A stretch of DNA of 5,854 bases from Chitinophagaceae bacterium. Its GTDB lineage: Bacteria; Bacteroidota; Bacteroidia; Chitinophagales; Chitinophagaceae. Positions 1 through 3,822 of the stretch are shown one piece after another. Both the position numbers and the translations under genes were made by a program. The DNA is taken from assembly GCA_019454915.1 (NCBI GenBank), contig JACFNM010000264.1, forward strand, positions 1-5,854, written 5' to 3'. The notes below the pieces were generated by a model. It did no database searches. It saw nothing but the letters and a program-made list of their open reading frames with translations, and was not told where the DNA came from. Within the stretch, counting starts at the first letter, position 1; each line of letters begins with the position of its first letter.

Positions 1-117
1 TCTTGCGGTAGTATTGCGTTTCAGTATACCGCGGGAAAGCACCTGCCCGTCTTTTCCCTGGGCCATTGCAGTATTTACCGTGTATAGGAGAATGATATAT
101 AAATAGAGGGGCTTCAA
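1..117 (-). CDS. N-terminal fragment of an unidentified exported protein, TTG start
   Basis: Only the first 39 codons are inside the window; the gene continues past the left edge on the minus strand. The frame opens with TTG at 117-115, right after an in-frame TAA at 126-124, so no longer start is possible. The translation begins MKPLYLYIILLYTV and reaches AMAQGKDG. This is a textbook Sec signal peptide: one Lys, a hydrophobic core of about 12 residues, and an Ala-x-Ala site before Gln (cleavage after about residue 19). The only ATG in frame (66-64) lies at the cleavage site and would remove the signal peptide, which supports TTG. The mature part seen (about 20 residues, with GQVLSRGILKRN) is too short to assign a family. 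It is divergent from the HTH regulator across the 118-789 spacer. Export is fairly sure; function is unknown. Confidence 0.6.
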   Translation of the reverse strand, partial: MKPLYLYIILLYTVNTAMAQGKDGQVLSRGILKRNTTAR

Positions 118-354
118 AAGTTTTTAATATCGTTTAAACTAAATTGATTTTTGTTTTGTAATAATTATAAGCAATCAACCCAACCCTTTCCATCCTGCTA
201 AATGCCGCTTTCATTGAGTCAAGCATAAAAATATATTTCCAGTTAATGGTTTACACCCATAGTTTTTAAGCCGCCGCACCATCATTTTTTAGGATTGACT
301 TTTTCATCTAAAAAACAGTTACGCCGTTTTAATCTAAAACATGATTCAGATTCA

Positions 355-483
355 TTATATAAATCCGAATTTGATTTCTTCTTTTCGCTCAACAGGATGT
401 TTACTGAACCCATGTATCACGACTTCCAAAACCTGCTCTTCTATTCCCTTTTTGATGACCTCTAGCGAAACCGCATGAAGCAA
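355..483 (-). CDS. Possible 42-aa small protein or gene remnant
   Basis: A minus-strand frame runs from a TTG at 483-481 to TAA at 357-355. In-frame TAA at 489-487 blocks any longer version. The product (LHAVSLEVIKKGIEEQ, continuing through VLEVVIHGFSKHP to EEIKFGFI) alternates charged Glu/Lys with Val/Ile/Leu in a way that looks like real protein, unlike the other frames of this AT-rich spacer. No start other than TTG is available, and there is no Shine-Dalgarno sequence. I do not recognise the family. It may be the C-terminal stub of a decayed gene, a real small protein, or chance. Called only because its composition stands out. Confidence 0.25.
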   Translation of the reverse strand: MLHAVSLEVIKKGIEEQVLEVVIHGFSKHPVERKEEIKFGFI

Positions 484-535
484 GAATTATTCTCTCAGTT
501 ATCCCTCCTGGAACAACCAGCAGTTGTTTGTTTGT

Positions 536-567
536 TTTGTTTATTTACACCAGGCTAAAAAGATTTG
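536..567 (+). promoter_or_regulatory. Candidate Bacteroidetes-type promoter upstream of the HTH gene
   Basis: TTTG at 536-539 is followed after 20 nt by AAGATTTG (560-567). The Bacteroidetes housekeeping promoter is TTTG at -33 and TAnnTTTG at -7 with about this spacing, so the match has one mismatch in the -7 box. Transcription would start near 574, leaving a leader of about 215 nt before the HTH gene. The TTTG tract upstream (525-539) offers several alternative -33 boxes. Supported by motif only. Confidence 0.3.
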
Positions 568-576
568 AGTAAATCT
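561..576. promoter_or_regulatory. 16-bp palindrome AGATTT-gagt-AAATCT, operator candidate
   Basis: The arms AGATTT (561-566) and AAATCT (571-576) are perfect inverted repeats separated by 4 nt. They overlap the last bases of the proposed -7 box, where a dimeric repressor would block transcription. The nearby XRE-type regulator is the obvious candidate to bind it, but that is inference. Confidence 0.3.
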
Positions 577-691
577 GATAAGGAAGGAGATTGTATAGCC
601 TGACCGATAGTGTTATAGAGAAAGTAAAACTATATTTTTAAATCTTTTAAAACAATACCTGAAAACAAAATTAATAATGGAGGTATGTAAA

Positions 692-802
692 GTGCAAGCA
701 TCGCATTGTTGTATTTTACGCAAAATCTGTTGTATTTTACCGTGTATATTACCAAAAATATATGTCGGGGCTTTGCCAATTGTTTTTATATGGTGCATTT
801 AG
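692..802 (+). CDS. Candidate Cys-rich hydrophobic 36-aa small protein, GTG start
   Basis: GTG at 692 follows GGAGG (679-683) by 8 nt, an ideal Shine-Dalgarno spacing and unusual for Bacteroidetes. The frame ends at TAG 800-802. An in-frame ATG at 677 would give 41 residues but would overlap the GGAGG. The product has 6 Cys in 36 residues, two of them as repeated CCIL units, and ends in a membrane-like stretch (YVGALPIVFIWCI). Its stop lies 10 nt downstream of the HTH start at 790, so the two frames overlap by 13 nt. That would allow translational coupling to the HTH gene, which has no ribosome site of its own. The Cys units are encoded by the 13-bp direct repeat, so the ORF could simply be a by-product of an operator. 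I do not recognise a family. Confidence 0.25.
   Translation: MQASHCCILRKICCILPCILPKIYVGALPIVFIWCI
707..740 (+). repeat. Two 13-bp direct repeats with 21-bp period
   Basis: TGTTGTATTTTAC occurs at 707-719 and again, without mismatch, at 728-740. The 21-bp period is two helical turns, so both copies face the same side of the DNA. They lie 50-83 bp ahead of the HTH start codon. This geometry suits cooperative binding by a regulator, most simply autoregulation by the adjacent XRE-type protein. Confidence 0.55.
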
Positions 803-1164
803 GAAAGAATATATCGAGTTTAAGAAGTTTTCGTCGCATTCCTCAGAAAGAGATGGCGTCTAAACTAAACATGGCCCAACAGGAATATTCCCGCCTTGAA
901 AGCAAAGAAGAAATTGATGATGATTTGTTGATCATGATTGCCGAGGTATTGGATTTTCCTGTTGAAGCCATCAAACACATGGATTCGTCCGCCACTATTC
1001 AGACAGTATATCAGCAAAGTGGTAATAATGGCAATGGTTTTTATGTCAATGCCAATGAAAAGATAATCGAAATGTATGAACGGTTACTTAGCGAAAAAGA
1101 TCAGGTAATACAAATGCAGAAAGATGTAATAGAAATGTTCAAAAACCAACAAAAGGCCTCCTGA
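790..1164 (+). CDS. XRE-family HTH transcriptional regulator with C-terminal coiled coil
   Basis: The 124-residue product starts MVHLGKNISSLRSFRR. Residues 5-63 form a Cro/C1-type helix-turn-helix: QKEMASKLNMAQQEYSRLE gives the turn and recognition helix, and the following EIDDDLLIMIAEVLDFPVE is the usual closing helices. A short Gly/Asn linker (77-84) leads to a Glu/Lys-rich amphipathic helix (88-122) with MYERLLSEKDQVIQMQ, likely a dimerising coiled coil. This HTH plus coiled-coil layout is common among small Bacteroidetes regulators. The frame is open back to a TTG at 706, but those 28 codons encode an unlikely leader across a direct repeat, so ATG 790 was chosen. There is no Shine-Dalgarno sequence. 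The gene ends 18 nt before the stop of the convergent LytTR gene. Its targets are unknown; autoregulation is the simplest guess. Confidence 0.85.
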   Translation: MVHLGKNISSLRSFRRIPQKEMASKLNMAQQEYSRLESKEEIDDDLLIMIAEVLDFPVEAIKHMDSSATIQTVYQQSGNNGNGFYVNANEKIIEMYERLLSEKDQVIQMQKDVIEMFKNQQKAS

Positions 1165-1182
1165 CCCTGCTCTACCCGAAGT

Positions 1183-1620
1183 TTACTCTTCCATTTCTTC
1201 ACCCTCCAGAATAAATGCCGCTTCGTCCAGGACGCTTTTGAAAACACCTGCACGGTTAGGCATAATGGCTACACTGTCCCTGATGGCTTTCCTGAAATTT
1301 TTGCCGAGTGGCAGTTCCTGCAACCGTGCCAGACCTGGACGGAAGGTTTGTCCATCAGGCGGGGGATATAGCCAAACTTTGAAATTATCAAAAGCCCTTA
1401 CCCGCTCCAATGATACAATATAGGAACGGTGGATGCGGCAGAACAGTTCTTTGGGTAAATACTGCTGTACAGTCTCCATCCGGTTCAATACGAGATAAGT
1501 CTTTTGTTCCGTTACCACACGCATATACCCCCGCATGGCTTTTACCAATATCAATTCGGAAAATCTCACCTTTTCGTATCTGCCGTTGCAGCGTACAAAG
1601 AAATAGGGTTGCAGAAGCAT
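1183..1620 (-). CDS. Stand-alone LytTR-type DNA-binding regulator
   Basis: The 145-residue protein is almost entirely a LytTR DNA-binding domain. It has the entry strand YFFVRCNGRYEKVRFSELI (6-24), the YMRVVTEQKTYLVLNRMETV core (32-51), the hallmark FCRIHRSYIVSLERV (60-74) and the closing PLGKNFRKAI (104-113). It lacks the N-terminal receiver domain of LytT/AgrA-type response regulators (about 240 residues), so it is not obviously under histidine-kinase control. Between the last strands is a Pro-rich insertion, LYPPPDGQ (84-91), and an acidic tail ends in EGEEMEE. ATG 1620 was chosen because an in-frame TGA lies 33 nt upstream and the domain begins at once. The ECF sigma gene ends 73 nt upstream on the same strand, which suggests one transcript. 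An inverted repeat covers this start codon. Family is sure; target and signal are not. Confidence 0.88.
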   Translation of the reverse strand: MLLQPYFFVRCNGRYEKVRFSELILVKAMRGYMRVVTEQKTYLVLNRMETVQQYLPKELFCRIHRSYIVSLERVRAFDNFKVWLYPPPDGQTFRPGLARLQELPLGKNFRKAIRDSVAIMPNRAGVFKSVLDEAAFILEGEEMEE

Positions 1621-1654
1621 GGCGAAAAAAATTATAGGGAATCAGTTTCGCCAT
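1618..1654 (-). promoter_or_regulatory. 9-bp perfect inverted repeat over the LytTR start codon
   Basis: ATGGCGAAA (1619-1627) and TTTCGCCAT (1646-1654) are perfect complements with an 18-nt spacer. In the minus-strand transcript the 3' arm holds the first two bases of the LytTR ATG, so a folded stem would hide the start. The 5' arm carries a second ATG that opens a different frame. This could limit translation of the LytTR gene or be a protein binding site. Confidence 0.4.
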
Positions 1655-1693
1655 TTAGATTAGTCACGAAATAGTACAACCACCGCCATCTGG

Positions 1694-2260
1694 CTATTGA
1701 TAGGAATTGAGCATGGTGATTAACAGGATAGCGATTTGATTATATTTATCGAGTTCAATCCTCAGTATCCTGAGCGCCTTTCCGATATGTTTCTCTACAG
1801 TATTTACTGAAATACCCATTTTTTCCGCTACCTCTTTGTTCGATAGTTGCTGTTCCCGGCTTAACAAAAAAACTTCCCTGCATTTTTCCGGCAGTTTCTG
1901 CACGGCTTTACGGATGCTTTTTTCCATATCCTTGTAGGCAGCCATGTCAACAGCAGGCAGTGAATAATCTACATCATCCAGATTGGGGATCAGAAAAGAC
2001 TTTCTTTGTTTCAGCCAGTCGCGGTATTTATTATAAACCCGGTAACGCACAGCGGTATGCAGGTAAGCACTTAGTGAAGTATGAATATCCAGTTCCTGCC
2101 TGCGCTCATATAATTTAATAAACACATCCTGCACAATTTCTTCTGCATCCTGCTGCAACTGCAACCGGCGGAAAGCAAAATCAACCAGTAGCTGCCAGTA
2201 CCGTTCAAAAATGGCGGCAAAAGCCAGCTGGTCATCCTGCTGCATACGCTGTAGCAGCAC
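1694..2260 (-). CDS. ECF-type RNA polymerase sigma factor (FecI-like, Bacteroidetes family)
   Basis: The 188-residue product has the two conserved regions of an ECF sigma factor. Region 2 (about 3-83) contains DDQLAFAAIFERYWQLL and the core-binding AEEIVQDVFIKLYERR (39-54). Region 4 (about 112-170) contains LPEKCREVFLLSREQQLSN and the DNA-recognition helix GISVNTVEKHIGKALRIL. There is no region 3, as expected. The protein ends in a hydrophobic tail (IAILLITML, 177-185), seen in many Bacteroidetes ECF factors. The start is GTG at 2260. Upstream codons are open to a TAA at about 2308 and read sigma-like (NIQDDS) but offer no ATG, GTG or TTG, so the true start is slightly uncertain. It is divergent from fecR, its likely anti-sigma partner, and lies upstream of the LytTR gene. 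Expected role: transcription of the receptor genes when FecR signals. Confidence 0.9.
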   Translation of the reverse strand: MLLQRMQQDDQLAFAAIFERYWQLLVDFAFRRLQLQQDAEEIVQDVFIKLYERRQELDIHTSLSAYLHTAVRYRVYNKYRDWLKQRKSFLIPNLDDVDYSLPAVDMAAYKDMEKSIRKAVQKLPEKCREVFLLSREQQLSNKEVAEKMGISVNTVEKHIGKALRILRIELDKYNQIAILLITMLNSYQ

Positions 2261-2345
2261 ACTGTCATCCTGTATGTTTTCTATAGCGATAACGTATGGG
2301 TTTTAAGTTATCTTCTTATTAAATTTAGAACAATTTATACCTGTT

Positions 2346-2361
2346 TTTGCTGCATGGCAAA
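2346..2361. promoter_or_regulatory. Inverted repeat TTTGC-N6-GCAAA
   Basis: The perfect 5-bp arms at 2346-2350 and 2357-2361 are 11 bp apart centre to centre, about one helical turn, as in a dimer operator. The right arm is the candidate -33 TTTG box of the sigma gene on the minus strand. Short enough that chance cannot be excluded. Confidence 0.25.
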
Positions 2362-2374
2362 TTTTTCAGCCTGT

Positions 2375-2415
2375 AAAAAAATATACCTGCGGGGCTACGG
2401 CAGCACTATTTTTTT
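2375..2415. repeat. 41-bp imperfect palindrome upstream of fecR
   Basis: AAAAAAATA (2375-2383) and TATTTTTTT (2407-2415) are perfect complements. Inside them, after a 3-by-3 mismatch, CTGC (2387-2390) pairs with GCAG in the other arm, around a GC-rich loop. The hairpin with its T-run resembles a bidirectional terminator, but it lies between two divergent starts and 37 bp before the fecR ATG, where a terminator would be odd. It may be an operator, a cruciform site or a relic. Confidence 0.4.
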
Positions 2416-2452
2416 GTGACTACACCATAAATACAACCTTTAACCACCAGTT

Positions 2453-3610
2453 ATGAACAGCGATGATCTACGGATTTTACTGGAAAAATTGCAAACAGGA
2501 ACGATTTCTGATGATGAGCGCAGGAAGCTGGAAGCCTGGGACCAACTTGCCGAGCGGCAGGAAGGGCTTACGCCGTTACTGACTGAAAATGAAAGGACTG
2601 AACTACGCAGCCGCTTATGGAACAATATTGAAACCCGAACGAATACCGCGGCTACGGTTATTCCTTTTTCTAAAAACAGTAAACGGAAACTATATACCAG
2701 GATAACGGCTGCTGCCAGCGTGCTGATTCTTATTACTGCTGGCATCATTTACTACTGGATGAACCGTTCAACTCAACCCGATATGGCCGTTCGGCAGCCC
2801 ATTCAACAACAGGATATACAACCTGGTGGAGATAAAGCGATTCTGACCCTGGCGGATGGCACAACCGTACAACTGGACAATGCTAAAAATGGAATGCTGG
2901 CTATACAAGGCAACGCCACCATTTTGAAACTGGATAACGGGCAAATTGCCTACAACATAGGAACAGATCAAAGCGGGGCATTGCAGTACAATACCATAAC
3001 AACACCCGTTGGCGGGCAATTCAAAGTAATACTCCCGGATGGAAGTAAGGTAACGCTGAATGCAGCCTCTTCACTTCACTACCCTGCACAATTCATCGGA
3101 GGCGAAAGAAAAGTAACCCTGACGGGTGAAGGTTATTTTGAAATAGTGCATAATGATGCGCAACCCTTTGTGGTATCGGTAAAAAATATTGAAGTACACG
3201 ATCTCGGCACAGAATTTAATATCAATGCCTACGATGACGAACCTGTTATACAAACGACATTGGTTTCTGGACTGGCCAATGTCAGGAACGGTAGTGAAAT
3301 CGTAAATCTTCAGCCCGGTAAAGCTGCCAGGGTAAAAGGCGCTGATACAAAAGTGGATGATGCGGATACAGGAAGTGTTACTGCCTGGAAGAATGGTTTG
3401 TTCCAATTTGATAATGCGGACATAGAAACCATTATGCGGCAGGTGGCGCGGTGGTATAATGTAGAAGTCGTTTATGAGGGGACTATTGCCCGTAAAGAAA
3501 TAACAGGTAAGGCGTTTCGTAATTCCACTTTGCAGGAGATGCTAAAGATCATAGAACTGAGTGGCATTCATTTCAAAATAGAAGGGAGAAAGATCATTAT
3601 AACAGGTTAA
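2453..3610 (+). CDS. FecR-family anti-sigma factor with C-terminal DUF4974-like domain
   Basis: The 385-residue protein is an inner-membrane signal relay. The cytoplasmic part (1-80) begins with a helical stretch, MNSDDLRILLEKLQTGTISD, typical of Bacteroidetes FecR and expected to hold the sigma factor. One membrane segment follows (about 84-103, ITAAASVLILITAGIIYYWM). The periplasmic part opens with PGGDKAILTLADGTTVQLD (124-142). It continues with the FecR core (about 184-275), marked by TPVGGQFKVILPDGSKVTLN, GEGYFEIVHNDAQPFVVSV and DLGTEFNINAY. It ends in a DUF4974-like, STN-related domain (about 316-384) with FQFDNADIETIMRQVARWY and ITGKAFRNSTLQEML. All parts are present at normal length. 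The STN domain of the downstream receptor is its expected partner. Unlike the usual sigma-fecR operon, here the sigma gene is divergent. ATG 2453 fits the domain start. Confidence 0.93.
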   Translation: MNSDDLRILLEKLQTGTISDDERRKLEAWDQLAERQEGLTPLLTENERTELRSRLWNNIETRTNTAATVIPFSKNSKRKLYTRITAAASVLILITAGIIYYWMNRSTQPDMAVRQPIQQQDIQPGGDKAILTLADGTTVQLDNAKNGMLAIQGNATILKLDNGQIAYNIGTDQSGALQYNTITTPVGGQFKVILPDGSKVTLNAASSLHYPAQFIGGERKVTLTGEGYFEIVHNDAQPFVVSVKNIEVHDLGTEFNINAYDDEPVIQTTLVSGLANVRNGSEIVNLQPGKAARVKGADTKVDDADTGSVTAWKNGLFQFDNADIETIMRQVARWYNVEVVYEGTIARKEITGKAFRNSTLQEMLKIIELSGIHFKIEGRKIIITG

Positions 3611-3682
3611 GGCTTTTCTCATGTTAAACCCTGCACCGTGGCCTCCTTACCGTATCGGAATAAGTGTACAGGAGGCGCGGCA

Positions 3683-3735
3683 GCGGTTTTCTAAAAGGGA
3701 TTAAAGGTTAACGGCAAGAAAAACCGCCTCGCGGT
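3683..3735 (+). promoter_or_regulatory. Mutually exclusive hairpins in the SusC-gene leader
   Basis: The 8-bp stem GCGGTTTT/AAAACCGC (3683-3690 with 3720-3727) and the tight 5-bp stem ACCGC-ctc-GCGGT (3723-3735) share ACCGC, so only one can form at a time. Such switching is how attenuators and riboswitch expression platforms work, but no ligand domain is recognised and no T-run follows. Confidence 0.3.
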
Positions 3736-3756
3736 CCATGCGAAGCGGTAATAAGC

Positions 3757-3770
3757 TTGGGTTAACCCAA
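3757..3770. promoter_or_regulatory. Perfect 14-bp palindrome TTGGGTTAACCCAA with a second half-site
   Basis: The palindrome is exact over 14 bp. Its right part, TTAACCCAA (3762-3770), recurs at 3802-3810, a 40-bp step of about four helical turns, just before the SusC start. It could be an operator for a dimeric regulator, or in RNA a 5-bp stem with a UUAA loop. Confidence 0.35.
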
Positions 3771-3822
3771 TTATAAACAGCGTTGAGACTGCTATCATTC
3801 ATTAACCCAAACATCCAAAGTT

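Larger units (their letters stand above)
118..691. other. AT-rich spacer without a secure gene
   Basis: This 574-bp stretch lies between two divergent genes, the exported protein and the HTH regulator. I see no tRNA, no CRISPR-like repeats, no insertion-sequence ends and no clear rho-independent terminator. It holds a 42-codon minus-strand ORF (355-483), a run of TTTG units (525-539) leading into a promoter-like element, and a 16-bp palindrome (561-576), each listed separately. A 16-codon frame at 591-641 starts with TTG behind the purine run AAGGAAGGAGA; it could be a leader peptide but is too short to call. The plus strand is also open from about 247 to 463, but its only ATG lies at 398, and the composition is not protein-like. 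Confidence 0.5.
2261..2452. promoter_or_regulatory. Divergent regulatory spacer between the sigma gene and fecR
   Basis: This 192-bp AT-rich spacer must hold promoters for both directions. For the sigma gene (minus), TTTG at 2361-2358 is followed after 18 nt by TATAAATTG (2339-2331), a loose match to the Bacteroidetes -33/-7 pair (weak, about 0.2). I see no convincing housekeeping promoter for fecR, which might be read by the sigma factor itself. Two inverted repeats at 2346-2361 and 2375-2415 are listed separately. Confidence 0.45.
3611..3822 (+). promoter_or_regulatory. Structured 212-nt spacer/leader between fecR and the SusC gene
   Basis: The gap is long for an operon. Reading 5' to 3', GCCTCC (3641-3646) can pair with GGAGGC (3671-3676), and GCGGTTTT (3683-3690) with AAAACCGC (3720-3727). 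The same ACCGC (3723-3727) can instead pair with GCGGT at 3731-3735 or at 3745-3749. A 14-bp palindrome follows at 3757-3770. A 27-codon frame (3621-3704, MLNPAPWPPYR) is open but has no other support. The receptor may have its own promoter here; I see no clear TAnnTTTG box. Confidence 0.4.

Noticed and set aside
706..789. Upstream extension of the HTH gene to a TTG at 706
   Set aside because: The extra 28 codons are encoded by the direct repeat, look nothing like an XRE N-terminus, and the HTH domain fits a start at 790.
613..798. 61-codon minus-strand frame
   Set aside because: Composition is that of AT-rich spacer DNA, with no motif; it is antisense to the small ORF and the HTH start.
1165..1182. 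Bidirectional terminator between the convergent HTH and LytTR genes
   Set aside because: The 18-nt gap has no inverted repeat or T-run, so any terminator would have to be elsewhere or rho-dependent.
1388..1654. 88-codon minus-strand frame overlapping the LytTR gene
   Set aside because: It is an alternative register of the clearly real LytTR coding DNA. Only its start is of interest, because it lies in the inverted repeat.
3621..3704. 27-codon frame in the fecR-SusC gap
   Set aside because: No ribosome site, no recognisable feature, and it overlaps the proposed hairpins. Mentioned only as a possible leader peptide.
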